Source of the DNA: Raffaelea ambrosiae
Lineage: Eukaryota; Ascomycota; Sordariomycetes; Ophiostomatales; Ophiostomataceae
Direction: 5' to 3'
Assembly (NCBI GenBank): GCA_002778195.1
Contig: PCDI01000002.1
Location: 2,290,859-2,354,858, forward strand
Length of the DNA stretch: 64,000 bases
Part shown: positions 34,420 to 44,875 of the stretch, in pieces
How positions within the stretch are numbered: position 1 is the stretch's first letter
Layout of the letters: every line of letters begins with the position of its first letter
Translations under genes and position numbers: made by a program
The notes under the pieces: model-generated
What the model saw: the letters and a program-made list of their open reading frames with translations, nothing else
Databases searched by the model: none
Told to the model about the DNA's origin: nothing

Positions 34420-35305
34420 AGAAGAGGCCGTCTTGTCGGATGGCCGCAAAGTCGGGATCGCCTATCTAGGTGCCCAGAAAAATGCCCCGGCTACGGTGTT
34501 CTACTTTCATGACTATCCCGGGCTGTCGACTGTCGGCCAGCACGTTCTTGGGCGCGCCTGCTGAGAAGCTTGGCGTCCGCATGACAGCCATAGACTGGCC
34601 CGGCCTCGGAAACAGCGCACCCCAGCCGGGGCGCACGCTGCTGGACTACCCAAAAGACATCCGCGAGCTGGCCGAGCATCTGCAGCTGGAATCATACGGC
34701 ATCGTGGGCATATATGGCGGTGGACCCTACGCCCTTGCCTGTGCGTATGGTCTGCCGGCCGACCAGCTCAAGACCGTCTCCATCGATTTGCGGCATGGGC
34801 CCGACCAGTGCCGGGCCCAAGGGCATGAACTGGGGCAACTGGCTCATGTTCATGGGCTTGCTGTATGCTCCGTTCCTGGTCCGCTGGCTGCTGGGGCATG
34901 TGGGGCATGCATGCGGTGGCTCTCCTCGACAGCATGCTCAATGAAAAGCTCGTGCCACTGGTGGCCGAGGGCTTGTTGTCGAGCGAGCTGCCCGAGTCCT
35001 TGCAAGGCCTCGACCTAAAGTTTATGCGGGACTCCGTGTTTCTCGACTCCCTCCTGAGTATCTATCGTGAGGCCTACAAGCAGGGCGTAGAGGGCACAAT
35101 GGAGGACGGGCGGGTGCTGACGAGCGACGGGGGGGTTCCGGTGGCAGGAAATCCGCGCCGATCTGCCGATCTGCCGATCCAGCTGTGGTACAGCAAGAAG
35201 GACACGAACCGTCCAGAGGTCATCACCAAAGAAGATGAGACTCACTTGAGCCTCGCATTGAAGTACAGTACCGATGCCTCGGAGCGTCTGGTTGAAAAGA
35301 TGTGA
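34420..35305 (+). pseudogene. Frameshifted alpha/beta-hydrolase fold protein
   Basis: Remnant of an alpha/beta hydrolase. Frame 1 reads EEAVLSDGRKVGIAYLGAQ, then FYFHDYPGLSTVGQHVLG, the family's strand beta-3 and oxyanion region. It shifts near 34550 into EKLGVRMTAIDWPGLGNS and YGIVGIYGGGPYALACAYG; the nucleophile elbow reads GIYGGGP, where family members usually have G-x-S-x-G, so the nucleophile Ser looks replaced. Further shifts occur near 34783 (to CGMGPTSAGPKGMNW) and near 34905 (to HAVALLDSMLNEKLVPL). The last frame continues to LWYSKKDTNRPEV and DETHLSLALKYS at a natural stop. Three frame changes in 900 bases, plus a TGA just upstream of the first motif, argue for a dead gene. Sequencing errors could explain one shift but hardly all three. 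Confidence 0.75.
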
Positions 35306-35546
35306 GGATTGTCTCTCTATGATTTTGGCTTGTGTATATCATAACTAGTTTTTGTTTTGGACTTTTAGGGGGCTTTTTTTCTGCTTTTTGCCCACTAAGA
35401 CATATAAGATGCGAGCTACCCTACTCAGTTTTTCGCACCCGCCAAAGGTTATTGAAATATCTCATATTGATAAAAACCCTATGAAAAGTTGATCGTTTTG
35501 CATTCCTCGACGACCGAACTGTGTTGGTGTTAATAATACCTTGGGC

Positions 35547-36970
35547 ATGCTTTTTTTGGCCTTAGTCCCGACCATTGCATATTTTATCTCTACAACGATC
35601 GCTGGAAACAAAACATACTCTTACCCGGAAATCATGGATTGTCTACCCCAGGAAATCTTGGACGAGATCGCGGGGTTTCTCTACTATCCCAAAGTGGGCA
35701 GACGACGCGAGACCACGCCGAAAAGAACCACGCCTGCTGAGAAAGCCCAGCATGTTGGCCCAAAGGGTTACTACCTCTTCGCTCCAGTGGCCACTCTCTG
35801 TCGTTGGCAAAAGGCCATAGAAAAGCACACATTTCTGCACCCCTATCTGCACAGCACTGAGCTGGCCGACCTTGCCAGTATCTTTTTTTGCCCTTCTCGC
35901 TGTCGTGTATTACGTCGCATCGAGTACACCATTGTGCTGCCACCATGCGGCAAGGAGGCAAGGAACTGGTTCGACCGAGCACCCGACCGACTTGCCAACG
36001 ACGAATGCTTCACAACAGCTATTTGGGATCTCTTTCGCATTCTGTCAACATGGAAAGACTGTCCTGCTGGATCTCTCCATCCGTGTATCATCCGTGTCGG
36101 CCCGCCGGACGACGAGATATTCAATCCGCCTCGTAGGCCTAGCGAATCTGACAGTGGCCGAGGTTTGGGCCTCAATCGCTACAGGTATTCGCATCTGCAG
36201 CTATTGGACATAGACGGAGTGCCGGTTGTGCCTCTGGTGCAGGAATTTTTTCGGCGCGTCATCCATGCTATGGCATGCCCACACTCCATCCTGGTATACT
36301 GGACCCCGGGCGTCAATGGAGGTATCGCACTACACTGGATATCGCGTCAAAACTTCCGCGAGTCAAAACTATATGCCAGTTTAATCGGTACGCTGAATTG
36401 CGCTATGCAGCCCTCCGACGACTGCAGAGAACCGACCTTTTCAAGAGAATCAGGGATGTGCTGCCGTCTTTGCACCTCCTGAAGAAATACTGCCTCACGA
36501 TGGCAACACTCCCTTCAGCAACTGATCATACATACTGTCGACCCGACACAAGGCCGTCCGGCATGTCTGCAGATCCTGTCAGTACAGCTTCTTTTGAGGC
36601 TACCGCGTACCACGAACACTTGGAAACTCTTCACCTGGAGGGGTCGTTTGACCAGTTTCTGTTCCCTCGCACCTCACTGCGCACCACCGGCCTTACTGGC
36701 AATATTTGTGCTTCCTGATAATCCAATTTGAACCCACAAGGCCATCTGGACAGTGGTTCTTTCGTGCCCATCCTGGTACTGACATAGGCGGGACACCGGG
36801 ACAAACCGGCGACGCTATTAAGCAGAGCGATTTGAAAAAAGTCACGGTCATTTTCAAAGATAGACAGACCATGCTAGTATTTCTTTTTCCTTGTTTAGCG
36901 TTGTTGCCATGTTTAACACTCTCGGTAGTGATCGTGGAGGCGCAGAGATGCTCGGACGACACGATATGAT
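35547..36970 (+). pseudogene. F-box-like protein (DUF6546-type) with frameshifts
   Basis: The first frame (35547-36482) encodes MDCLPQEILDEIAGFL at 35634, an F-box-like start, then CRWQKAIEKHTF, CRVLRRIEYTIVLP, CFTTAIWDLFRILSTW and HLQLLDIDGVPVVPLVQEF, the order seen in the large DUF6546/F-box family of filamentous fungi. Near 36330 the similarity moves to another frame (DIASKLPRVKTICQF, RDLFKRI-like helix, LPSLHLLKKY). Near 36690 it moves again to IQFEPTRPSGQWFFRA. No intron of normal size can reconcile the frames. An ATG exists at 35547, and 35634 is an equally good start. These families expand and decay often in fungi; the present copy is probably inactive or truncated at about 312 residues. 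Confidence 0.6.
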
Positions 36971-37975
36971 CCAGGAAAACCAAAAAGGCATAGAGGATCT
37001 CTCAAATATGTACATTTTCTACTCTCATCAAGACACAGCTGGTAATCATAGTCGAATGAACAGAAGACAGTCGACTTCAAAGAGCATATGTGAATGAAGT
37101 CGAGGGGTGAAAGACAGTAAGTGTAAAATGACAAAGAAACTTCATGGAGACTCTTGTATTGATGGGGAAAGCCAAAGACTGAATCATTGACAAAAGGACG
37201 AGTCTTTCTGTGGGTACAAAAAATACTGCTGAAGAAAGGAAGAAAGTACAAAGATAGTAAGAGACGGGCGGATCATTAAGCATTCGGCCCACATATTTGA
37301 GTTCCTGTGCTTCGTCCTGATAGAGACTGCGTCAAAAGCACACCCGTCGCCTGTGCCGACCTACACCATGGCCTGCCAACCTGTGCCACAGTTAGGGGGC
37401 AATGTGTTCTCTATTGAGCTTCTTCTTGCACCATAGAAAGCAAATGAAAATGATTTCATGCCACAAAAAAATACTCGCTCAGGTTGATAGCACAAAGAGC
37501 TATCGTCTCGGGCTCTGCCTTTCCCGGCGTAGTGAAAGGAGAAAAAAGTACCAGAAACATACATAATGGAGGAGTTCTCCCCCTTTTCTTTTCGAGGGCC
37601 CAGTATCTTTGCAGATTTCTCAAGACGACAAATGAGAGCAGAAAGATCTCTGCAGAATAAAATACTTAAAAAGGGCGAGGTCTGGTCATCTGACAATATA
37701 CGATCCTTTCCTTTTGCTCCCTTTACGGCTTTTTACCAGAACAGAATAATAAGATAATAAAAAAAGCTGAACAGCCTTACTGGGAGTTTACTTGCTTTGT
37801 TGTTGTCCATTTTGGTGGGCACTCTAAAAGGGCTGCGGGGGGCGCTAACATTTTAAACCAAGCCGTTCCCCAAGTTTTGGGACCAGCTCTCGTTCGACCT
37901 TTCTGGCCACAACACGACACCAGCCTAGTTGGGGGAATACGACTCACAACGAATACAAAAGAAAACGCCCAACCC
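36971..37975. other. AT-rich spacer upstream of the PCD gene
   Basis: Lower GC than the surrounding genes. No frame has codon bias. Contains the promoter of the pterin-4a-carbinolamine dehydratase gene; no repeat or RNA gene is recognised. Confidence 0.5.
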
Positions 37976-38739
37976 ATGTTTCGAACACGTCTCGCCGTTC
38001 AAGCAGCGGCAACAGCCCGCCTCGCAGGCCGGCCCGCGTATTCTCATCGTGCCATACAACAGACTCTCTGGTGCCGCACCTTCTCGGCCACCTCATCCGC
38101 CCGCATGGCCGACACACCGCCGCCGCCCACGCCGCAAATTGCGGCCAAGACGGAGTCGGACGCAGAAGCCGTCCGGGCCTCTCTCAAGCAGCTGCTCGTG
38201 CCATCCGCAGGCGGTGTTGCTGGCGGCCGGTGGTTGCTGACCCGGTCCGGCGAGGGTATTGAGCGGTCTTTTCAGTTCAAAAACTTTACTAAGACATGGG
38301 TGAGTGAGACGGGAAAGTGGAATCTCTTTTTGACGGTCGGACTGTATGACTAACCAGACAGGACTTTATGACGTCGGTGGCTCTACAATGCAAACTCAAA
38401 AACCACCACCCAGAGTGGTCCAATGTGAGTTGAAAAGCCACAAAAGCCAATTGAAAGCACCATTCTACCAGATCATCTCCTGACCCGGCTTTCCAGGTGT
38501 ACAACACAACGTTCGTCCGGTGGACCACACACAACCCAAAGGGTCTGACCAAGAAGGACGTCCAGCTGGCTGCTGTGTGTGATGATCTCGCTCGTGACTT
38601 TGGAGAGGTGGTCAAAGAAGGGGTGACGGAGGAAGAGGCTGCGCCAGCATGCGGTCTTGTGGGACTGGCCGACCAGGCTGCGGGTGTATCCGGTGGCGAC
38701 TGCTGTACGCCGAAAGGCGCGGGAGGCACAAAGGCGTGA
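37976..38739 (+). CDS. Pterin-4a-carbinolamine dehydratase
   Basis: Dehydrates 4a-hydroxytetrahydropterin; family members also act as transcriptional cofactors in animals. Exons are 37976..38299, 38362..38424 and 38497..38739, coding for 209 residues; both introns are phase 0. The PCD domain (about residues 60-165) has RSFQFKNFTKTW joined to DFMTSVALQCKLKNHHPEW, then VYNTTFVRWTTHNPKGLT and KKDVQLA. The paired His and the later His/Trp match the catalytic PCD motif. The first 40 residues (MFRTRLAVQAAATARLAG...) are Arg/Ala/Ser-rich without acids, as in a mitochondrial presequence. A second in-frame ATG (38105, MADTPPPPTPQ) would give a cytosolic form. The tail after the domain is Gly/Ala-rich with a Cys pair and has no assigned role. 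Confidence 0.92.
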
Positions 38740-39410
38740 GAGCTGTACAACTCTATTCTGCTGGAAAGCCGAGCTGGTCTGTTCCGGTCTGACCTGTAGT
38801 AAATAGAACACTACGGAAACAATCCACATCACCACTGTATATGTATATATATATAATCCGAAAGCCGAAATTTATAGCAGAAAAAGTCATTCTCTCTGTT
38901 TTTATTATCTTTTCTCTCTCAAACGCAAAAACGAAAAATTAAAAGAATTCTATGTCTTGTGTACATTGCCGCCGCAAAAAAAGAAAAAGGGAAAGAACAA
39001 CATCCTCTCTCTCCAAATGCGGTCGTCTTGCTTGATGCCAATATGTACGATGAAGAATTGGACCCGCAAACAGTGCAATTTCGCCCCTTCTCCCAAAAAA
39101 ACGCCTCCCAGAAATGAAATAAAAAAGTAACAATGCTGTTGGAGCAAACGACTTGAAGCTGTGGTCTGACTTGCTCGTTTGGCGCGTGACGCTCCGGCTT
39201 GGGCTGTCTGAATCAGCCAGGCGTAGCTGCCAATATGAAGAGGCAGCAGGTGTCCGAATGAACCAGCGGAACACCTTCGCTTAGTGTGTGTGTGTGTGTG
39301 TGTGTGTGTATTTCAAGTCTCCAGCCGAGTGAAGGTGGGAGAACGCGGCGCCAAAGCGAGTTTCAAAAGTCTCTGGAATGCCAAATGTTCCTCCCCTCAT
39401 CTACACCACT
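38740..39410. other. Convergent 3' region, PCD / ERG25
   Basis: AT-rich spacer with a short TATATA run (38842-38855), A/T homopolymers and a GT microsatellite (39284-39309). No gene is seen. Confidence 0.55.
39284..39309 (+). repeat. (GT)n dinucleotide repeat
   Basis: About 13 GT units lie 100 bp beyond the ERG25 stop codon, in the shared 3' spacer. Confidence 0.95.
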
Positions 39411-40509
39411 TTATTGGTGCTTCTTGGCGCGCATGGCAGCCATCTTCTTCTCGCGGCGGCGCTTGCTGGCCTCGTAGCCGGCCTCGGTGTCCAGGACGTA
39501 GTCCCACCAGCGGAAGCTGGAGGCGTAGTTGCCAATGAACTTCTCGTGGTGCAGGTCGTGGTGGTCGGCGCCGGCCCAGAAGGGCAGGATGTGGCGCAGG
39601 CTCCAGGGGAAGTCGTAGCCGCTGTGGGCGTCAATGGCCTGGAACAGGCGCAGGACGATCCAGGCATACATGGTGGCGAGATGCAGGTCGCCGGTGATGG
39701 CGCACCAGAGGATCGGGGAGCCGACAACTCCCACGCCCAGCAGCATAACCTCGATGGGCGAGGCGTATTCGGCAGCCAGGCCGAACGGCGCGGAGTAGGT
39801 GTGGTGCAGCTTGTGGATGGCGCGGTACAGCGGGCCGTAGTGCAGGCCGCGGTGGAACCAGTAGTGCCAGGCATCCTCCATGATGAAGAAGATGGCGATC
39901 TGCAAGGCCATCTTCCAGGCGGGCGGGAAAGGCACGCTGAACTCCATGCCCAGGTAGACGGCGACCGGGTGGAAGAGCCAGATCTGCGGCAGCTCGACGG
40001 TGAAGTGGCTCACCAGGACGAGGACGGCGCAGTCGAACTGCTCGCGCCAGGTGGGCACCTTCTGCTTCTGAATCTTGTAGCGGTTGAAGTAGGGTATGGC
40101 GTCGAGGATAATCCAGGGGAGCGAGCGGCCAAAGTAGACGACTTCGTGCATGACGAAGCTCATGATGCCCGTGGCCAGAGTGTCGTTCTGCATCCAGACA
40201 TACCAAGCCTGGCAGGAGACTGGTTAGAAAACAAAAAAAAAGAGATACGCCTGGAATGAAAGACAGGGGAAAAGACTCACCACCCACAGGCGCTCGACGA
40301 CGTTGAGCTGGACATTGTACTTGGAAACCTCCTCGAAGACGCTGAAGATGTCGCCGGTGGCGGCGGCGATCGGCAGCGACGAGTTGGCCAAGCCCGAGGC
40401 GTTGGAGAGGCTGCAGAAATCAAAGATGTTAGCATGTGCGACGCATTGGCTAGATGGGATGCTCCGAGGGGGTCCCCGGAGCGAACAGAACATACAAGGC
40501 GGTCGTCAT
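39411..40509 (-). CDS. erg25: C-4 methylsterol oxidase (Erg25)
   Basis: Di-iron ER enzyme that oxidises the C-4 methyl groups of 4,4-dimethylzymosterol in ergosterol synthesis. Exons are 40509..40496 (14 nt), 40410..40281 and 40208..39411, coding for 313 residues. Splicing joins MTTA to [14 protein letters not shown], and VVERLWV to [14 protein letters not shown]. Iron-binding His boxes of the fatty acid hydroxylase family are visible: [20 protein letters not shown] and [15 protein letters not shown]. Several hydrophobic helices flank them ([29 protein letters not shown]). The C-terminus ends in KKHQ, a KKXX-type ER retrieval signal. Length agrees with Erg25 (about 300-310). The upstream region is shared with NCA2 in divergent orientation. 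Confidence 0.96.
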
Positions 40510-42317
40510 GGTGGAAGGTGGACGATGCGAACAAGTCGGTGACGGAGAAGGAAAAAAAAGGAGGCGGAATTGGAGGAAGTCGCAAATGCGGGAAAGTCCC
40601 AACAAATGAGATTCAAAGGAGATAAGAGGCAAGAAAACAAGCACAAAACAAAACGTTTGAGAGAGAACAGAGAGGAAGGACAGAACACAAAAAAAAGCAA
40701 ACGAGACAGAAACGACTCGAGACAGATGGAGTCTGCTTGTCTGTTGTCTGTCTCAAGAAGAGGAGGCGTCGTGGAGTTGGCGTGCGGTAGACGATGGAGG
40801 GGAGAGGGCGGCCGTTCTGTTTTATTTTTTTTTTGGCCTGGCGTTGCTTTTGGCAAACGGCCCGCCGCTCTTGTCTACCAGGGGTGAAGAATAGTGCACT
40901 GAGCCAACAGGTACAAAGAAAGGGTGTGGTGGGGGCGGTCAGTGAAAAATCCCGATGGGAATTGTTGAATTCGAATGAGCCCACGTCTACAGTTGCAGAT
41001 CCGGGACCCGGGCCAACCACAGCGGACAATTGGACGAATTGTGGGCACCATTGGCGCCTGTGGTGACCGCGCGGAGCTACGGTTGGAAGCAGCAGCATGT
41101 GCTACGCTTGCTGCGCCATTGTCCGCGGCGTGCAGCCACAGCAGCAAATAACAACGGCAAAATTCCTGCAAGGGCCCGCATCGCTGCTAGATATGCATGT
41201 AGGCCCTGTAGCTGCCTCGATCTTGCTTCACCATGGCCTCGCTTCTAATTGTCCTTTTGGCACGATTATGCAGGACAGACATAGAGCAGAGCAGACAGAC
41301 GAGCAAGGAGCAAGGGCGCACTTACGACTGCTCAAGCTGTCGTCTGTTCGTGCCGATCTCTCATTTCTTGTCGTCCAATTTTGGTTTCTTTTTCCCTTTT
41401 TTTTTTTTTTTTTTTTTTCTGTTTTCGTCGCTTTTTCGTCGCTTTTTCGCGGGTTCTCGCCTGCTAATGTTGCGCCCACTGCTTGACCGCCTTTGCCCAC
41501 ACCTAAAAGCAACCCAAGTCACGTCAGGCCAGCGGGTCGTCGCTCTCCCGGCAACGACCCCAGCCGAGCGAATCGAACGGCGAGCTAATCTGTCGTACTC
41601 GTACTCGGCATCCGCATTTCTGGCCCCTCCAGCCCGCGCTATCAGTGCCTCCCTTGCAGCCTAGCCTATGGTTTAGAATCTGGCATGCATTACAACACAT
41701 TGTCGTACTACATAGTACCTATCTACCTGCGATCCATTACTCCTCAGAACCGCCACTCCCCAACGACAGGGCGTCTGTTTCCAATTTCCAATCACCGTGC
41801 TCCAGTCTCCCGTCGCGGCTAGCCAGACTCCGTCCAAATCACGAGCTTTTTTGTTGTTTCGTTGTTTGGCATGCCGGGGTCTGCCAGAGCCGCAGTATAT
41901 GATCATCGGCGGAAAAAGATACATCCACTCTCTGGTGGTGCGTTCGGAAATTGTCGCTTCCGTCCCTTGGCGCCTGCGCTTGCCTGTGGCGTACGGTGAA
42001 TGTGGTTATCGGGGCAGGCTTGTCTTTTGCCTCTGTCCCGTTCGGGCTAGCGCCCTCCAGAGCCCCAAGACAGAAGGCAAAAAAAAACTGCCAATTCTTC
42101 GGCTCTACTATTGTCCCCATTATCTGATGCCCGCGTTCTTGCCGAGTCTACGACACGTGTGTTTGTGCGTGCATTGAAGGTGTCGCTCGCTGTGTGTCTG
42201 GGCGTGTGTGTATGATCTTGACAGCCATCGACCATTATTCTCCGGCACCACCCATGTCCAGCTTTGTGCTGAGGAGCTGAGGAGCTGCGCATACCCATCC
42301 TCTGCCCTCGGCCCACC
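40510..42317. other. Divergent region, ERG25 / NCA2
   Basis: About 1.8 kb, probably both promoters and leaders. It has a T run (41398-41418), a TACATAGTA word at 41709-41717 and Pyr/Pur asymmetry, but no frame with codon bias. No sterol-regulatory element can be assigned with confidence. Confidence 0.5.
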
Positions 42318-44875
42318 ATGTCTATTATAGTAGAGTATGCCGGAACCTGCCGTACACCAACAAACACACCAGACGGAGCTCTTTCTCTCAATGCGGAAGC
42401 TGTTTGAAAGCCTTGTCTCCTTATTTGCTCCCCTCCCCTTTCTCCCCCCCGTCCCCCCCCCCCTCTTCCCACGCCATATCTGACCCGATGGCTGCTACAT
42501 TGCCGAAGTACTAACAGCTCACACCGCTCATCAGCAATGTGCGCGCTTGGGAGGCCGACATTGACCGAATCACGCGAGGGCCCCTTGCTTCGTTCCACGA
42601 GATTGAAACCACTTCGCATGCCGATGACGATGACGACGAGGGGCTGGGCCACCGCCACCGTGGGGCCGTCGACGAGGACCGTGGCGGCATTGACGGCGGC
42701 GTGGCGTCCGTGAACGACGCCGCCAACCTAGAAGCAGCTCTGTCTTCCCCTTACATGGACGAGCTGCTGCGGATCATCAAGACTCTGAGCTCGACCGCAT
42801 CGTCCCAGCCGATATTGTCCCCTTCGAGATTACGCGGGCTACTACGCCAGTCTGGTCTGCTCGATGCAGCCGAGCGAATTGAAAAGGCCGAGCAGCAGGC
42901 CGGCCGCGGCAGCCACCACAACCTCGACCACGATGACGGCGAGGACATATCCGAAGAAGTGACCGAAGAGTCGGGCAGCCGCGGCGGCAGCAGTAGTGCC
43001 TCGGCCCCGCACGAGGCGGGGCTCGGACCCGGCGTTCTGCCGGTCATACCGAGAGGAGGCGGAGCTGGCGGCGGAGACCAAGACGAGGAGGACTTTCTGC
43101 TGGAGGATGACCAAAATAAGAGCTTCGTGGCGTCCGAGGTCGAGTGGCTGCTCGTCAGCAAGGCCACTGTGCAGGTCTACGGCATTCTGCTGAATACGCT
43201 GCTGGAAGAAATCATCCCGCTGCACGACGACATCTGGTATTGGGATGACATCTTGTCGTCGTACACGAGCCTCAGCATCTACACGGTGCAGACGTCGCCG
43301 CTGCGGTTCTGGAGCTGGGCCCAGGAGGTGCGGCAAGTCATCGGCGAGACCCGAGCGCGGTTCCGCTCTTCGGCAGCCGTGGGTGCTCCCGACAGCCATG
43401 CGCGGCCACAACTCGGCGCGTCGCTGGCCCAGCAGTGGCAGCAGTTCTACGGCATTGTGCGGCGGAGCATTGCCGCGCGCTCGTTTGCGGACCTGGAGCG
43501 GCGTGTGCTGTCGCCGGTGGCGCGGTGTCGGGCGGACGCACGGCACAGCCAGAAACGGCTGAAGCAGCTGCGCCAGCTGATTGCCAGCGGCCTGGGCATC
43601 CTGATCGACGAGGGTCTGCGCTTCGACCTCGACGAGGGCATCGACGTGAAGGACATTACGGCCGACAACGGCCGTCGCTGGAAGGGCGTCGTCGAGCGCA
43701 GCGTCTCGCTGATGGACCAGGTCACCACCGACGTGCTCGCTGTCGAGTACTCCATTCCCGACTTCGAGGACAAGGTCTTCAACGACGTTCAGGGCGACCC
43801 CATTCTCACGGCCAACCGGTTCTTTGACGCCAACAAGCCCGCACGGCTGGCCCGCCGCCTCGACGGGCTTCTCTCCAAAGGCATCCCCGGCTTGGTCGGC
43901 AACCTCAAGGTCGAGGTCGGCGCCTACGGCCGCCCACCGCGGATCATCCGCTACTGGCTGCCGGCCGGCCTGCTGCTGCTCTCGTCGTCGACCCTGCTGC
44001 GCATCGTCGTTAACCGCCAGGCCGACATTGTGCAGTGGATCCGCGACCTCGGCGCGACGGTGCAGGCCTTCTGGTTCAACTGGGTGATCGAGCCCATCGG
44101 GAAGGTGATCGGCACCATCCGGCACGACCAGAACAGCGAGATTGCCATTATGAGCCGCGACAGCTTGAAGGCGGACCGCGACAGCCTCGAGCGCATGGTC
44201 GTGGATTTTGCCCTGGACCGTCCGCAAATGGCTACCCGTGACGGCAGCAGCAGCAGCAACGGCTCTCCCAGCCTGTCCGACGCGGAGATTGCCACCATCC
44301 GCGCCAAGGTGCGCGAGGGCGATGTGACGCCGGTGATGCGCGCCTACGAGAGCGGCCTGAAGAAGCCGCTGCAGGGCGCCATGCGCGGCGACCTGGTGCG
44401 CTCGCTGCTGATCCAGGTGCAGAAGACCAAGGTGGACCTCGAGGTCGCCATTAGCGGCATCGACGCTCTCCTCAAGAGCCAGGAGCTGGTGTTTGGCTTT
44501 GTCGGGCTGACCCCGGGCGTGCTCGTGAGCGTCGGCGTGCTGCAGTACCTTCGCGGCGTGCTGGGTGGCCGGCAGGGTATGCGCCGGGGCAAGCGCGCGC
44601 AGCGGTGCGTGCGCGTGCTGCGCAACATTGACCGTCTATTTTGTGATGCGACGACAGACCCGGCGACGCTGAATGGGATCCTGTCGTACAAGCACCGGGG
44701 TCTGCTGGTGTGCGAGGTACACGTGCTGCGGAGCCTGGCAGCGGGGCTGTTCCCCGGTGATGTCGAAAAGGAGTTTCTGGAGGACGTGGACGAGGTGCTG
44801 AATGCAAAGACGGTGGACAAGCAGCGGCAGGCTTTGGAGCGGGTGCGGTGGGCGTACCGGNGNNGGNNNAGANAA
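42318..44875 (+). CDS. nca2: Nca2-type mitochondrial protein (nuclear control of ATP synthase)
   Basis: Mitochondrial membrane protein; in yeast Nca2 affects expression of the mitochondrial ATP synthase genes ATP6/ATP8. Exons are 42318..42334 (17 nt) and 42535..44875. The intron has a gtatgc donor, a CTAAC branch at 42511 and a catcag acceptor; splicing gives MSIIVDNVRAWEADIDRI. Landmarks: DELLRIIKTLSSTASSQP, the NCA2 core VEWLLVSKATVQVYGILLN, LHDDIWYWDDILSSY, two hydrophobic helices (ASRL-type WLPAGLLLLSSSTLL, and LVFGFVGLTPGVLVSVGVL), and the C-terminal LALERVRWAYR-type end. The codon at 44873-44875 reads NAA; if it is TAA the protein has 785 residues, the family-like end. If it is not a stop, the frame runs on to 44983 through an atypical Lys-rich tail. 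Confidence 0.88.
44861..44873. other. Ambiguous bases (N) over the end of NCA2
   Basis: Seven undetermined bases occur at 44861, 44863-44864, 44867-44869 and 44873, the only ambiguities seen in the window. They fall in the last codons of NCA2 and leave its stop codon undecided. Confidence 0.97.

Noticed and set aside
36310..36370. Intron that would fuse the two F-box-like frames
   Set aside because: The only GT-AG pairs available would give an intron of about 40-50 nt without a branch site, shorter than any other intron here.
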